From an uncultured Spiribacter sp. (GTDB taxonomy: Bacteria > Pseudomonadota > Gammaproteobacteria > Nitrococcales > Nitrococcaceae): a stretch of DNA of 64,000 nt. The position numbers and the translations under genes were made by a program. The stretch is from positions 1 to 64,000 of the forward strand of contig CALGDM010000005.1 in NCBI GenBank assembly GCA_937884605.1, read 5' to 3'. Below are positions 8,950 to 18,978 of this stretch, piece after piece. Every line of letters begins with the position of its first letter. The stretch's first letter is position 1. Under the pieces are notes generated by a model, which saw only the letters and a program-made list of their open reading frames with translations, did not search any database and was not told where the DNA came from.

Positions 8950-10780
8950 TGTCCTTCTCCTCTCGACTCATCCAGGCATCGATGACCCGGCGGGCCATGG
9001 GCGCCGCCGTTTTGCTGCCACTGCCGCCGTTTTCCACGAGGACCGTGACGACCAGTCGCGGCGAAGTGGCAGGCGCGAATGCGGTAAAAAGGGCATGATC
9101 GCGGTGACGGGCGGGGAGGGTCTCCTCGTCGTATTCCTCGCCCTGCGGAATCCCCACCACCTGGGCGGTACCGGTCTTGCCCGCGATCCGGTAGTCGAGG
9201 TCGTCACCGATGGCACGGGCGGTGCCGTTGTCGCCGTGGACCACATCGACCATGGCATCGATGCTTGTCTGCCACAGGGTCTCATCGTCAAGGCGCATTG
9301 GATCGACGCCGGGCTGGGCGTTGGCGCTGTCCGGGCGGCCGGCGAGCAGGTGCGGCACCACCGGCGCGCCGCGATTGGCGAGCATGGCCGTGGAGGTGGC
9401 CAACTGGATGGGCGTGGACAGGGTAAAGCCCTGGCCGATGCCTGTGTTGATCGTCTCCCCCTGGTACCAGGACTCGCCCAGGGTGCGCGCCTTCCACTCG
9501 CGTGACGGCATGATGCCCTGACGCTCGCCGGGCAGTGCCAGGCCGCTGTCGAGGCCAAAGCCAAAGCGCGTCATCCACTCATGCATGCGGTCGATCCCCA
9601 TGCGCCGGGCCAGCTCGTAGTAGTAGCTGTCGACCGACTCGGTGATCGCCTTGTGGAGGTCGACTTCACCATGGCCTTCGCGCTTCCAGTCGCGCCAGAC
9701 ACGCGAGACATTGGGCAGGCGGTAAGTCCCGTCGCTGACGATTTCCTCGTCAACATCGATGGCACCCGAGGCAACGCCGGCAATCCCGAGGAACGGCTTG
9801 ACCAGTGAACCGGGCGGATAGCGACCGCTGATGGCGCGGTTGTAGAGTGGCTGATCGGGATCCTGGCTGAGCGCCTTGAATGCCTCGCGGTCCAGTCCCG
9901 CGCTGATGGCATTGGGGTCGAAACCCGGCTGGCTGGCCAGCGCAAGGATGGCGCCATTGCGGGGGTCCATTGCCACGATGGCGCCACGAAAATCCCCCAG
10001 GCTCTCCTCGGCGATGCGCTGCAGGCCAATGTCCAGTGTCAGCGTCAGGTCCTGGCCCGGCGTGGGCGGATCACGCTCGATGACATCAATGGGACGGCCG
10101 AGGGCGTTGGTCTCAATGCGCTCCGAGCCCATTTCGCCGCGCAGCCGGCGCTCGTAGGCCTTCTCCAGCCCGGTTTTGCCGATAACGCTGCTGCCCCGGT
10201 AGGCCCGGCGGTTGCGGCTGCTGAGCTCGGCCTCGCTGATGCGGCCGACGTAGCCGATGGCATGCCCGCCGACGGGGCCATAGGGGTAGTGACGGATCAG
10301 GTGGGGCTGGACTTCGACACCCGGAAAGCGATGGCGGTTGACGGCCACTCGGGCAACGGCCGCTTCACTGAGCTGGCGTTTCAGCGGTATCGCCTGAAAC
10401 CCGCGGCTGCGCTGGCGTGCCTCACGAAACGCCGCGCGCTCGGAAGCGCTGACGCCGACCAGATCGTCGAGCTGGTCGATCAGCGCGTCCAGGTCGTCGA
10501 CGCGCTCGGGGACAATGGTCAGACGGAAGGCCGGCTGGTTGTCGGCAAGCACACGGCCATCGCGGTCGCGGATGATCCCGCGGGTGGGCGCCACGGATGC
10601 GATGCGCACGCGATTGTCCTGGGACTGCGCTGCAAAGTGGTCGTAGCGAACGGTCTGGAGGTAGGCGATGCGGCCCGCCAGCACCAGGCACAGCAAGGCA
10701 CCGATGAGCCCGGCGATCAGCAACCGCCGGCGAACGACCTGGCGTTCGCGAGGGGTATCGCGCAGTGTGCCGAGATCCAT
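8924..10780 (-). CDS. mrdA: Penicillin-binding protein 2, elongation transpeptidase
   Basis: PBP2 cross-links new side-wall peptidoglycan with RodA and MreC. The 618-residue protein has one N-terminal membrane segment (LLIAGLIGALLCLVLAG), a dimerisation domain, and a transpeptidase domain with SxxK in PPGSLVKPF, the second motif SVD in ESVDSYYYE, and KTG in IAGKTGTAQ. The start is the ATG at 10780, one base past the mreD stop; a longer open frame to 10825 would run into mreD and is less likely. The order mreD-mrdA-rodA is conserved. Confidence 0.96.
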   Translation of the reverse strand: MDLGTLRDTPRERQVVRRRLLIAGLIGALLCLVLAGRIAYLQTVRYDHFAAQSQDNRVRIASVAPTRGIIRDRDGRVLADNQPAFRLTIVPERVDDLDALIDQLDDLVGVSASERAAFREARQRSRGFQAIPLKRQLSEAAVARVAVNRHRFPGVEVQPHLIRHYPYGPVGGHAIGYVGRISEAELSSRNRRAYRGSSVIGKTGLEKAYERRLRGEMGSERIETNALGRPIDVIERDPPTPGQDLTLTLDIGLQRIAEESLGDFRGAIVAMDPRNGAILALASQPGFDPNAISAGLDREAFKALSQDPDQPLYNRAISGRYPPGSLVKPFLGIAGVASGAIDVDEEIVSDGTYRLPNVSRVWRDWKREGHGEVDLHKAITESVDSYYYELARRMGIDRMHEWMTRFGFGLDSGLALPGERQGIMPSREWKARTLGESWYQGETINTGIGQGFTLSTPIQLATSTAMLANRGAPVVPHLLAGRPDSANAQPGVDPMRLDDETLWQTSIDAMVDVVHGDNGTARAIGDDLDYRIAGKTGTAQVVGIPQGEEYDEETLPARHRDHALFTAFAPATSPRLVVTVLVENGGSGSKTAAPMARRVIDAWMSREEKDSELARQWR

Positions 10781-10781
10781 G

Positions 10782-11270
10782 TCAGTTGACCTGAAAACGA
10801 CGTCGCAGGAAGCGCAGCAGCACAAAGACCAGTGGCCAGACGAGGGTGCTGGTCAGTGTCGGCAACCAGAACCGCCAGTCGACACCGGCACTGTCACTGA
10901 GCCCGCGGGTAATGAACAGCAGCCCGCGGGCCAGCAGCACCAGGCCCAGCACGGTCAGGGCCTGCTGCCAGACCGGGACGTTGCGTATGCGCTGACACAG
11001 CTGAATGGTGAGGTAGGCGACCACGGCAAAGGCGAGTGCATGCGAGCCGAGCGCTGTCGCCTGGACAACGTCCTGGAGCAGGCCGACCAGCCAGGCAACG
11101 CCAACACCCACCCGGGCCGGCAGCGCCAGACTCCAGTACAGAATGACCAGGATCGCCCATTCCGGGCGAAACGGTTCGACCATCGCAGGGAGCGGCAGGA
11201 TCATGAGGGTCAGCGCAACCACCAGGGTGAGGACGATCACCCATCGGGCATGGGGCTGGGCGCTATTCAT
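10782..11270 (-). CDS. mreD: Rod shape-determining membrane protein MreD
   Basis: MreD is a small integral membrane subunit of the elongasome. The 162-residue protein is almost wholly hydrophobic, with five or six predicted membrane segments (for example WVIVLTLVVALTLMILPLP near the start) and the family stretch RPEWAILVILYWSLALP. It overlaps the mreC stop by eight bases and ends one base before the mrdA start, so it sits within a continuous mreB-mreC-mreD-mrdA-rodA transcription unit. Confidence 0.94.
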   Translation of the reverse strand: MNSAQPHARWVIVLTLVVALTLMILPLPAMVEPFRPEWAILVILYWSLALPARVGVGVAWLVGLLQDVVQATALGSHALAFAVVAYLTIQLCQRIRNVPVWQQALTVLGLVLLARGLLFITRGLSDSAGVDWRFWLPTLTSTLVWPLVFVLLRFLRRRFQVN

Positions 11271-12096
11271 CGTCGCGCCCTCGGTCTTCGATCAGCAGCA
11301 CCTCCTTGACCCGCCCGATCCGTCCCAGCGGCTCGACCTGAATGTCGGAAAAGGCGGCGCCCTGGTCACGTTGAATGCGACGGACTTCACCCACTGGGTA
11401 CCCGGCGGGAAAGCGGCCTCCCAGTCCCGAGGTGACCAGCAGGTCCCCTTCGCGGATATCGGCATTGTTGGGCAGGCTTGAAATGGTGAGGGTGTCGGTT
11501 CGGCCGGTCCCAAAGGCGACGCTGCGCAGCCCGTTGCGGTTCACCTGCACCGGAATCCCGTGACTCGGGTCGCTGATCAGCCGTACCGTGGCGGTCAACG
11601 CGGCGACCGTCTCGACCTGACCGAGTACGCCCTCGGCGTCGATGACGGGCTGGCCGACCTGGATGCGGTCGCGCAGGCCTTTGCTGATCTGGATGACATG
11701 GTTGAACGGGTCGAGATCGACGCCGGTCAGCTCGGCAATCACTACCGGCCGTTCGAGCTCGTAAGAGGAGTCCAGCAGGCGGCGCAGCCGAATGTTTTCG
11801 ACCTCGAGGGCATCGAGCCGCTGGAGACGCGCTTCGTAGACTTTCTGCCGATCCTGCAGGCGCTGGTTCTCGGCGACCAGCTCGCGACGGCTCGTCAGTG
11901 TCTGCTCGGCACTTTCGCCCAGTCGGGAGGGCAGGGTTGCCAGCAGGCGCAGGGGCTCGGTGGCCACGGACAGTGCATGGTGCACCGGCTCGAGCAGCCC
12001 GACCCGGTGATCGGCGAGCAGCAGACTGATGGACACGATCGCCGCCAGGACAAGCCGGGCGGTAATGGATGGCGTCTGTGAGAAAAGCGGTTTAAT
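11263..12096 (-). CDS. mreC: Rod shape-determining protein MreC, apparent ATT start
   Basis: MreC is the periplasmic scaffold that links MreB to PBP2. In frame the protein reads I/M-KPLFSQTPSITARLV, then one membrane helix (LVLAAIVSISLLLA), a coiled coil (about residues 65-100) and the beta-rich MreC core with DPFNHVIQISKG and VGEVRRIQRDQG. The only standard start codon in this N-terminal part is a GTG at 12036, which would remove the membrane anchor. Starting at the ATT at 12096 restores the typical MKP-start and anchor, giving 277 residues. A GGAGG lies ten bases upstream, and an in-frame stop further up excludes a longer form. Confidence 0.85.
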   Translation of the reverse strand: MKPLFSQTPSITARLVLAAIVSISLLLADHRVGLLEPVHHALSVATEPLRLLATLPSRLGESAEQTLTSRRELVAENQRLQDRQKVYEARLQRLDALEVENIRLRRLLDSSYELERPVVIAELTGVDLDPFNHVIQISKGLRDRIQVGQPVIDAEGVLGQVETVAALTATVRLISDPSHGIPVQVNRNGLRSVAFGTGRTDTLTISSLPNNADIREGDLLVTSGLGGRFPAGYPVGEVRRIQRDQGAAFSDIQVEPLGRIGRVKEVLLIEDRGRDDE

Positions 12097-12111
12097 GGTC
12101 CTGCAGCCTCC
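12097..12111 (-). promoter_or_regulatory. Ribosome binding site before the mreC ATT codon
   Basis: The minus strand carries GGAGG at 12111-12107, ten bases before the ATT at 12096, in the 53-base gap between mreB and mreC. No ATG, GTG or TTG lies in the mreC frame between this site and the GTG at 12036, 60 bases further into the gene. Confidence 0.6.
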
Positions 12112-12149
12112 AGTGAAACACTGTGCCGGTTACACGGGAGCAGGCGCGA

Positions 12150-13193
12150 TCACTCGCTGGTGAAAAGATCCGCGCCTTTTTCGTCCATGAGCTCAAGTGC
12201 CCGTCCGCCGCCGCGTGCCACCGAGGTCAGTGGTTCTTCGGCGAGTACCACCGGCAGTCCGGTTTCCTCCATGAGCAGCCGATCGATATTGCGCAGCAGC
12301 GCTCCGCCGCCGGTGATCACGATGCCACGCTCGGCGACGTCGGCGCCAAGCTCGGGCGGCGTTTGCTCAAGCGCTGTCTTGACCGCGCCAACGATCCCCG
12401 AGAGCGGCTCCTGCAGGGCTTCGAGGATTTCGTTGCTGTTCAGGGTAAAGCTACGCGGAATGCCCTGAGCCAGGTTGCGGCCCTTGATTTCGAGCTCGCG
12501 GACCTCGTTACCCGGGAATGCCTGGCCGATCTGCTGTTTGATCTGTTCGGCGGTGGACTCGCCGATGAGGATGCCATAGTTGCGTCGCACATAATTGACG
12601 ATGGCCTCGTCAAAGCGGTCGCCGCCGATGCGCACCGATGCCGAGTAGACGATGCCGTTGAGTGACACGACGGCCACTTCCGAGGTGCCGCCGCCGATGT
12701 CGAGCACCATCGAGCCGCGCGCCTCGCCAACCGGCATATCGGCGCCGATCGCAGCGGCCATGGGCTCTTCGATCAGGAATACTTCGCGGGCGCCGGCCCC
12801 GGCGGCGGACTCGCGGATCGCGCGCCGCTCGACCTGGGTGGAGCCGCAGGGCACGCACACCAGCACCCGCGGGCTGGGGCGGAAGAATCGCGCTTCGTGA
12901 ACCTTCTTGATGAAGTGCTGCAGCATTTTCTCGGTGACCGTGAAGTCGGCAATGACACCGTCCTTCAGGGGCCGGATCGCCTTGATGGTCCCCGGGGTGC
13001 GGCCGAGCATCATCTTGGCTTCGCGTCCGACGGCGGCGATGGTCTTGGGGCCGCCATCGCGATCCTGGCGAATGGCGACCACCGAAGGCTCGTCGAGCAG
13101 AATCGACTGGCCGCGGGAATAGATCAGGGTATTGGCGGTACCGAGGTCGATTGAAAGGTCGTTGGAGAAAATACCCCGTATGCCCTTGAACAT
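12150..13193 (-). CDS. mreB: Actin-like rod shape-determining protein MreB
   Basis: MreB forms membrane-bound filaments that position the elongation machine. The 347-residue protein has the actin-fold ATPase motifs: phosphate 1 loop [13 protein letters not shown], phosphate 2 [15 protein letters not shown], and the adenosine motif [18 protein letters not shown]. The amphipathic start [18 protein letters not shown] is typical. It is the first gene of the minus-strand elongasome run and has its own promoter in the divergent gap before gatC. Confidence 0.98.
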   Translation of the reverse strand: MFKGIRGIFSNDLSIDLGTANTLIYSRGQSILLDEPSVVAIRQDRDGGPKTIAAVGREAKMMLGRTPGTIKAIRPLKDGVIADFTVTEKMLQHFIKKVHEARFFRPSPRVLVCVPCGSTQVERRAIRESAAGAGAREVFLIEEPMAAAIGADMPVGEARGSMVLDIGGGTSEVAVVSLNGIVYSASVRIGGDRFDEAIVNYVRRNYGILIGESTAEQIKQQIGQAFPGNEVRELEIKGRNLAQGIPRSFTLNSNEILEALQEPLSGIVGAVKTALEQTPPELGADVAERGIVITGGGALLRNIDRLLMEETGLPVVLAEEPLTSVARGGGRALELMDEKGADLFTSE

Positions 13194-13225
13194 GAAGAAT
13201 TCCAGACGCGTTGAAAAGACGGCTC

Positions 13226-13254
13226 AATCTACCAACCGGCGGGGGTTTGGGCAA
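13226..13254 (-). promoter_or_regulatory. Predicted sigma-70 promoter of mreB
   Basis: On the minus strand TTGCCC (13254-13249) is followed, after exactly 17 bases, by TAGATT (13231-13226). This places the transcription start about 25 bases before the mreB ATG at 13193, in the only sizeable gap upstream of the mre operon. Confidence 0.6.
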
Positions 13255-13310
13255 GATACGGCCTATGGTAGTTTTAATCGCTTAACGATCCGACAGTCAG
13301 GTAATTGACG

Positions 13311-13598
13311 ATGCCCATCGACGCGAATGAAGTCGGCCAGATCGCCCATCTGGCGCGATTGTCTCTTAGTGAACCGGCCAGTCAGGCGTACGCCCGCAAT
13401 CTCTCCGAGATCCTCGATTTTGTCGAGCAGCTGGGTGCCGTCGACACCGAGGGGGTCGAGCCGCTCGCCCACCCCCTGGAGATGACCCAGCGCCTGCGGC
13501 CCGACGAACCCACCGAGTCCGACGAGCGCGAGCGATTCCAGGCCATAGCGCCCGCGACCGAGGACGGCCATTACCTCGTTCCCCGCGTTATCGAGTAA
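13311..13598 (+). CDS. gatC: Asp-tRNA(Asn)/Glu-tRNA(Gln) amidotransferase subunit C
   Basis: GatC is the small subunit that binds GatA and GatB in the amidotransferase that converts misacylated Glu-tRNA(Gln) or Asp-tRNA(Asn). The 95-residue protein has the family start [14 protein letters not shown] and the central ILDFVEQL segment. I chose the ATG at 13311 with AGG nine bases upstream; a TTG two codons earlier is less likely. It opens the gatC-gatA-gatB-hslO run, with 5-6 base gaps between genes. Confidence 0.95.
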   Translation: MPIDANEVGQIAHLARLSLSEPASQAYARNLSEILDFVEQLGAVDTEGVEPLAHPLEMTQRLRPDEPTESDERERFQAIAPATEDGHYLVPRVIE

Positions 13599-13603
13599 TC
13601 AGC

Positions 13604-15061
13604 ATGCATGATCACACCATTGCCGGACTGGCCGCGGCCCTTGAGCGCGGCGAGTGTTCGAGTGTCGAACTGACCCGTGCCGCTCTCGAGCGCATCGGGC
13701 AGGCGGCCGACCTCAACGCCTTTATCACGGTGACCCCCGAATCGGCGCTTGCCGAGGCCGAAGCGGCGGACGCCGCCCGCGCCCGCGGCGAGGCCGGACC
13801 GCTGACGGGCATCCCCATTGCGCACAAGGATATCTTCTGCACCGACGGCGTTCGCACGAGCTGTGGCAGCCGCATGCTCGAGAATTTCGTGCCGCCCTAT
13901 GACGCCTTCGTCGTCGAGCAGTTGCGGGCGGCGGGCGCGGTCAGCGTCGGCAAGACCAACATGGACGAGTTCGCCATGGGCTCGTCCAACGAGACCAGTT
14001 ATTTCGGGGCCGTCAAAAACCCCTGGGACCGCCAGGCCGTGCCGGGCGGTTCGTCGGGCGGCTCGGCGGCCGCCGTGGCGGCGGGCCTGGTGCCGGCGGC
14101 CACCGGCACCGATACCGGCGGCTCCATTCGCCAGCCCGCGGCGCTGACCGGGATCAGCGGCCTCAAGCCCACCTACGGGCGGGTATCGCGCTACGGCATT
14201 GTCGCCTTTGCCTCGAGTCTGGATCAGGCCGGCCCCATGGCCTCGAGCGCCGAGGACCTGGCGATTCTGCTCGAGGGCATGGCCGGTTTCGACCGCCGCG
14301 ATTCCACCTGTGTCGATCGACCCGTGCCGGATTACCGGGCGCAGATGGTGGGTACCGATCTGCGTGGTCTGCGGGTCGGGCTGCCCCGCGAATTCATCGA
14401 GGCGGAGGGCGTCGATGCCGAGGTCTCGAGCGGCATCGACGCGGCCGCTCAGGCCCTGCGCGACGCGGGCGCCGAGGTTCGGGAGATTTCCCTGCCCAAC
14501 GCCGGTATGGCGGTGCCGGTGTACTACGTGATCGCGCCGGCGGAGGCCTCGTCCAACCTGTCACGATTCGATGGGGTCCGATACGGCCATCGCTGCGACG
14601 CGCCGGCCGATCTGGAGGACCTGTACAAGCGCAGCCGCGGCGAGGGCTTCGGCGAGGAGGTCAAGCGCCGGATCATGGTGGGCACCTATGCGCTGTCGGC
14701 GGGCTACTATGATGCCTATTATCACAAGGCCCAGCAGGTGCGTCGGCTGGTGCAGCAGGACTTTGCCCGAGCGTTCGAGTCGGTGGATGTCATTGCCGGC
14801 CCCACCGCTCCGTCCACGGCGTTCCCGCTGGGCGAGAAGGCCGATGATCCGGTGCAGATGTACCTCTCCGATATCTTCACCATCGCCGTCAATCTGGCGG
14901 GTCTTCCCGCGCTGTCCGTGCCCGCAGGATTCGGTGGCGGCCGGCCCATCGGGCTGCAGCTCATCGGTAATCATTTCGATGAAGGCCGGCTGCTGGGCGC
15001 CGCCCACGGCTATCAGCAGGTAACCGACTGGCATCGGCAGCGGCCGGTGGTGGAGGAGTAG
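13604..15061 (+). CDS. gatA: Asp-tRNA(Asn)/Glu-tRNA(Gln) amidotransferase subunit A
   Basis: GatA is the amidase that releases ammonia from glutamine for transfer to the tRNA-bound amino acid. The 485-residue protein has the amidase-signature triad: Lys in [11 protein letters not shown], the cis-Ser in [15 protein letters not shown], and the nucleophile Ser in [12 protein letters not shown]. Length and motif order are normal. This gene also shows striking density of the hexamer CTCGAG (six copies). Confidence 0.98.
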   Translation: MHDHTIAGLAAALERGECSSVELTRAALERIGQAADLNAFITVTPESALAEAEAADAARARGEAGPLTGIPIAHKDIFCTDGVRTSCGSRMLENFVPPYDAFVVEQLRAAGAVSVGKTNMDEFAMGSSNETSYFGAVKNPWDRQAVPGGSSGGSAAAVAAGLVPAATGTDTGGSIRQPAALTGISGLKPTYGRVSRYGIVAFASSLDQAGPMASSAEDLAILLEGMAGFDRRDSTCVDRPVPDYRAQMVGTDLRGLRVGLPREFIEAEGVDAEVSSGIDAAAQALRDAGAEVREISLPNAGMAVPVYYVIAPAEASSNLSRFDGVRYGHRCDAPADLEDLYKRSRGEGFGEEVKRRIMVGTYALSAGYYDAYYHKAQQVRRLVQQDFARAFESVDVIAGPTAPSTAFPLGEKADDPVQMYLSDIFTIAVNLAGLPALSVPAGFGGGRPIGLQLIGNHFDEGRLLGAAHGYQQVTDWHRQRPVVEE

Positions 15062-15066
15062 CGGAT

Positions 15067-16500
15067 ATGCAATTCGAAGCAGTGATCGGGCTCGAGCTGC
15101 ATGCGCAGCTCGCCACCCGGACCAAGATTTTCTCGGGCGCGCCGACCGCCTATGGCGCCGAGGCCAACCGCCAGGCGTCAGCCATCGATCTGGGCATGCC
15201 GGGGATGCTGCCGGTGCTCAACGAACAGGCCGTCCACTATGCCATTCGTCTGGGGCTGGCGCTGGATGCTGAAGTCGCGGGCCGCTCGGTGTTCGCGCGC
15301 AAGAATTACTTCTACCCGGATCTGCCCAAGGGCTATCAGATCTCGCAGTACGAGCTGCCGGTGGTGGGCACGGGTCACCTCGAGATCGAGCTGGACGATG
15401 GCACCCGCAAGCGGATTGGCGTGACCCGTGCGCACCTTGAGGAGGATGCCGGCAAGAGTCTTCACGAGGGGTTTGCGCGGATGACCGGCATCGACCTCAA
15501 CCGCGCGGGCACGCCGCTGCTCGAGATCGTCTCGGAGCCCGAGCTGCGATCGGCCCGGGAGGCCGTGGCCTACATGAAAAAGATGCACTCGCTGGTCCGC
15601 TACCTGCGGATCTGCGACGGCAACATGCAGGAAGGCAGTTTCCGCTGTGATGCCAACGTCTCGGTGCGGCCGGTGGGCGAAACCCGCTTTGGTACGCGTG
15701 CCGAGCTCAAGAACCTGAACTCGTTCCGGTTTGTCGAGCGCGCCATCAACTTCGAGATCGAGCGTCAGATCGAGTTGATCGAGGAGGGCGGTGAGGTGAT
15801 CCAGGAAACCCGGCTGTTCGACCCTGACCGCGGGGAAACCCGGTCGATGCGGGGCAAGGAGCAGGCCCACGACTATCGATACTTTCCCGATCCCGACCTG
15901 TTGCCGCTGGAGATCACGCCGGCGCTGATCAACGCGGTGCGTGACGAGCTGCCCGAACTGCCCGATGCCAAGTCCGAGCGGTTCCAGCGCGACTACGGCC
16001 TGTCCGCCTATGATGCCGGTGTGCTCACCGGGTCACGCGAGCTGGCCGATTACTTCGAGGCGGTGGTGGCCGCCGCGGGTGACGCCAAGCTGTCGGCCAA
16101 CTGGGTGATGGGCGAGCTGTCCGGGGCGCTCAACAAGGCCGGCCTCGAGATCACCCAGAGCCCGATCGATGCCGCCACGCTGGCGGGCCTGCTGCTGCGA
16201 ATCCGCGACGAGACCATCTCCGGGAAGATCGCCAAGGAGGTGTTCGAGGCTATCTGGGACGGCGAGGGCGATGCCGACGCCGTCATCAATGCCCGCGGCC
16301 TGCGCCAGGTCACCGACAATACCGCCATCGAAGCGATGGTCGAGGAAGCAATCGCCGCCAATCCCGAACAGCTCGAGCAGTACCGCGCCGGCAAGACGAA
16401 ACTGATGGGCTTTTTTGTCGGTCAGGTGATGAAGGCTTCGGGTGGCAAGGCGAATCCGCAGCAGGTCAACGAGATCCTCAAACGCCGGCTGGACGGTTGA
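15067..16500 (+). CDS. gatB: Asp-tRNA(Asn)/Glu-tRNA(Gln) amidotransferase subunit B
   Basis: GatB holds the kinase/cradle domain that activates the tRNA-bound carboxylate and the C-terminal YqeY-like domain that grips the tRNA. The 477-residue protein begins [13 protein letters not shown], has [20 protein letters not shown] and [10 protein letters not shown] in the catalytic domain, and ends with the helical tail domain from about residue 330 ([20 protein letters not shown]). Five bases separate it from gatA. Confidence 0.98.
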   Translation: MQFEAVIGLELHAQLATRTKIFSGAPTAYGAEANRQASAIDLGMPGMLPVLNEQAVHYAIRLGLALDAEVAGRSVFARKNYFYPDLPKGYQISQYELPVVGTGHLEIELDDGTRKRIGVTRAHLEEDAGKSLHEGFARMTGIDLNRAGTPLLEIVSEPELRSAREAVAYMKKMHSLVRYLRICDGNMQEGSFRCDANVSVRPVGETRFGTRAELKNLNSFRFVERAINFEIERQIELIEEGGEVIQETRLFDPDRGETRSMRGKEQAHDYRYFPDPDLLPLEITPALINAVRDELPELPDAKSERFQRDYGLSAYDAGVLTGSRELADYFEAVVAAAGDAKLSANWVMGELSGALNKAGLEITQSPIDAATLAGLLLRIRDETISGKIAKEVFEAIWDGEGDADAVINARGLRQVTDNTAIEAMVEEAIAANPEQLEQYRAGKTKLMGFFVGQVMKASGGKANPQQVNEILKRRLDG

Positions 16501-16506
16501 TACGCG

Positions 16507-17388
16507 ATGACTGATCGGCTTCACCGATTTCTGTTTGAAAACGCGGACGTGCGGGGCGAGGTCGTCCAGCTCGACGAATCGTTTGCGGCCATCACCCGGC
16601 GTACCGAACACGAGCCGGCAGTCGATCGGTTGATTGGCGAAGGCCTGGCAGCGGTGGCGTTACTGGCCGCAACGCTCAAGTCGCCCTGCGATCTGACGCT
16701 GCAGCTGCAGGCAAACGGGCCGCTTCGGCTGTTGCTGGTCCAGGCCAGTAGCGACGGATCGCTGCGCGCCATGGCCCGGACCGGCGACCGGGTGCCCGCC
16801 GATGTTCCGCTTGATGAGCAGGCCGTGCAGGGGACGCTGGCGATTACCATCGACCCCGAAAAGGACGGCGAGCGCTATCAGGGTGTTGTGGATCTGCGCG
16901 GCGGCAGTCTGGGCGGAGCGCTGGAGCACTATTTTAGTGAATCCGAACAACTCCCCACCCGCGTCTGGCTATCCGCCCGCGAGGGGCATGCAGCGGGCAT
17001 GCTGATCCAGCGGCTGCCCGCCAGCGACGCGGCCGCCGGCGATGCCGATGCCTGGGCAAGGGCCGATCAGCTGGCGGCTACCATTACCGGTCCGGAGCTG
17101 CGCGAACTGGCACCGGGCGAGGTCATTCGGCGCCTGTTCCACGAGGAGGACATCCGGCTGTTCGATCCGATGCCGTTCCGGTTTCGCTGTCGCTGCTCTC
17201 GAGAGCGGGTGGCGGCCATGCTGGAGGGGCTTGGCGAGGCGGAGATGCGCGAAACCCTGAAGGCCGAGGGGCGGGTGGAAGTGCACTGCGACTTCTGCAA
17301 CGAGCCCTATCGATTTGACGCCGTGGACGTCGAGGCGATGTTCACCGACCCGGCCAATCGCTCACCCGACAGCCGTCAGTCGCACTGA
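16507..17388 (+). CDS. hslO: Redox-regulated chaperone Hsp33
   Basis: Hsp33 is a cytoplasmic holdase switched on by oxidation of a zinc-bound cysteine cluster. The 293-residue protein starts with the family LHRFLFENADVRGEVVQL and carries the redox switch at the C-terminal end: CRCSRERV followed about 35 residues later by CDFCNEPY, so all four zinc cysteines are present. It lies six bases after gatB and overlaps the convergent moeB gene by 13 bases at its 3' end, leaving no room for a terminator between them. Confidence 0.95.
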   Translation: MTDRLHRFLFENADVRGEVVQLDESFAAITRRTEHEPAVDRLIGEGLAAVALLAATLKSPCDLTLQLQANGPLRLLLVQASSDGSLRAMARTGDRVPADVPLDEQAVQGTLAITIDPEKDGERYQGVVDLRGGSLGGALEHYFSESEQLPTRVWLSAREGHAAGMLIQRLPASDAAAGDADAWARADQLAATITGPELRELAPGEVIRRLFHEEDIRLFDPMPFRFRCRCSRERVAAMLEGLGEAEMRETLKAEGRVEVHCDFCNEPYRFDAVDVEAMFTDPANRSPDSRQSH

Positions 17389-18134
17389 TCCGCTGCGCTG
17401 CCGCAGACCGGGCAGGCCGGATCGCGGCGCAACTCGATGCGCCGCCAGCGCTGATCCAGCGCGTCGACCATCAGCAGGCGATGATTGAGCGGCTCTCCCA
17501 GTCCGGTCAGCACCTTGACGGCCTCCACGGCCTGCAGACTGCCGATCACGCCGGGCAGAGGGCCGAGTACTCCGGTTTCGCTGCAGCCCAGGGTCTCCTC
17601 GCCGGTATCGGCGTACAGGCAGCGGTAGCAGGGGCCTTGAAGATCAGGTCGCAGGACCGCCACCTGCCCGTCCATGCCGATGACGGCGCCGGCGATCAGG
17701 GGACGACGGGCCCGTACGCAGGCGGCGTTGACCGCAAAGCGGGTCGAGAACCGATCGGAGCCATCGATCACCAGATCCACATCGTCGACCAGTGCCGGCA
17801 GGTTATCGGCATCCAGTGACTGGTTGATGGGCTCGAGGGTGATCTCCGGGTTGAGTGCGGCGACGCGATCGCGGGCCGAGTCGGTCTTCAGGCGACCGAT
17901 ATCCGCCGTGCCGTGGAGGATCTGCCGCTGCAGGTTGGTGAGCTCGACGCGATCAAAATCCGCCACCTTGAGATGGCCCACGCCTGCGGCGGCTAGATAG
18001 AGCGCCACCGCCGAGCCCAGGCCGCCGGCGCCGACCAGCAGGACGCGACTGGCCAGCAGCCGTTCCTGTCCTTCGAGATCCAGGCCCGGCACCATGATCT
18101 GCCGGCTGTAGCGGATCAGCTGCTCGTCATTCAT
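17376..18134 (-). CDS. moeB: ThiF/MoeB family adenylyltransferase
   Basis: Adenylates the C-terminal glycine of a small ubiquitin-like sulfur carrier such as MoaD or ThiS. The 252-residue protein has the nucleotide loop LLVGAGGLGSAVALYLAAAG, the DFDRVELTNLQRQ stretch, zinc cysteine pairs CYRC and CPVC, and a cysteine in LGCSETGVLGPLPG. The ATG at 18134 overlaps the end of prmC. A prmC-moeB pair is common in gammaproteobacteria. Whether it serves molybdopterin or thiazole synthesis cannot be told here because no carrier gene is nearby. Confidence 0.9.
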   Translation of the reverse strand: MNDEQLIRYSRQIMVPGLDLEGQERLLASRVLLVGAGGLGSAVALYLAAAGVGHLKVADFDRVELTNLQRQILHGTADIGRLKTDSARDRVAALNPEITLEPINQSLDADNLPALVDDVDLVIDGSDRFSTRFAVNAACVRARRPLIAGAVIGMDGQVAVLRPDLQGPCYRCLYADTGEETLGCSETGVLGPLPGVIGSLQAVEAVKVLTGLGEPLNHRLLMVDALDQRWRRIELRRDPACPVCGSAADQCD

Positions 18135-18978
18135 GGCCGTCCGCGCCCCGGCGGCCGCCACTGACCCGCTCGTGCCCGGCCAGATCGCGGCGTGTCTCGA
18201 TGGCCTCGAAACCCTGGGCAGCCAGGCACTCCCGCACCGCTGGTCCCTGAGCGAAGCCGTGTTCGAGCCAGAGCCACCCGGCGTCTTCGAGATGGGCGGT
18301 CGCGCCCTCGATGATGACCCGCAGCGCGGCCAGACCCGATTCGTCCGCGCGCAGCGCCGCGCGGGGCTCGAAGCGGGCATCGCCCTGGTCCGGTTCCGGC
18401 TCGGCGGCGCCGATGTAGGGCGGGTTGGCCACGATCAGGCCATAGCGGGCGGTGCCGATCGGCTCGTACCAGTCACCCCGTCGCAGGCGGAGGTTGTCAA
18501 CGCCAAGCAGCGCCGCATTCTGGGTGGCCACGGTCAGCGCCTCGGCCGACTGGTCGGTGGCATCGATGCGGGCAGCCGGCCAGGCCCGGGCCAGCGCAAT
18601 GGCGATGCAGCCACTGCCCGTGCCCAGCTCGAGCACCCGCGCGGCGGGGGACTCGAGGGCCGCCTCGACCAGATGCTCGGTTTCGGGACGCGGAATGAGC
18701 ACGTCCGGTGTGACCACCAGTTCGAAGTCCATGAAGCCGCAGCGACCCAGCAGGTAGGCCACCGGCTCGCCCCGGTAGCGCCCCTGGAGCAACCCCTGAT
18801 AGCGCCGCCAGGCCGATTCGCTCATGCGCTGCTCGGGATGGGCGCGGCGCTGCGCGGCGGATTGCCCGGTAGCGGCGCCCAGTAGCCAGTCCGCGTCGAC
18901 GGCGGCGCTGGCGCTGACCGCGTCAAGCATCCGTCGCCCGCGCTGCTGCGCCTCGGCCAGACTGATCGCCCCGGTCAC
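18127..18978 (-). CDS. prmC: Release factor glutamine methyltransferase PrmC
   Basis: PrmC methylates the glutamine of the GGQ motif in peptide release factors RF1 and RF2. The 283-residue protein has an N-terminal helical domain, the SAM loop VLELGTGSGCIAIALAR and the catalytic NPPY in LIVANPPYIG. The GTG start at 18978 overlaps the stop of the ycaR-like gene (GTGA), and its 3' end overlaps moeB. Its substrate gene prfA lies about 2 kb away on the same strand, separated by aroG and dksA. Confidence 0.95.
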   Translation of the reverse strand: MTGAISLAEAQQRGRRMLDAVSASAAVDADWLLGAATGQSAAQRRAHPEQRMSESAWRRYQGLLQGRYRGEPVAYLLGRCGFMDFELVVTPDVLIPRPETEHLVEAALESPAARVLELGTGSGCIAIALARAWPAARIDATDQSAEALTVATQNAALLGVDNLRLRRGDWYEPIGTARYGLIVANPPYIGAAEPEPDQGDARFEPRAALRADESGLAALRVIIEGATAHLEDAGWLWLEHGFAQGPAVRECLAAQGFEAIETRRDLAGHERVSGGRRGADGHE

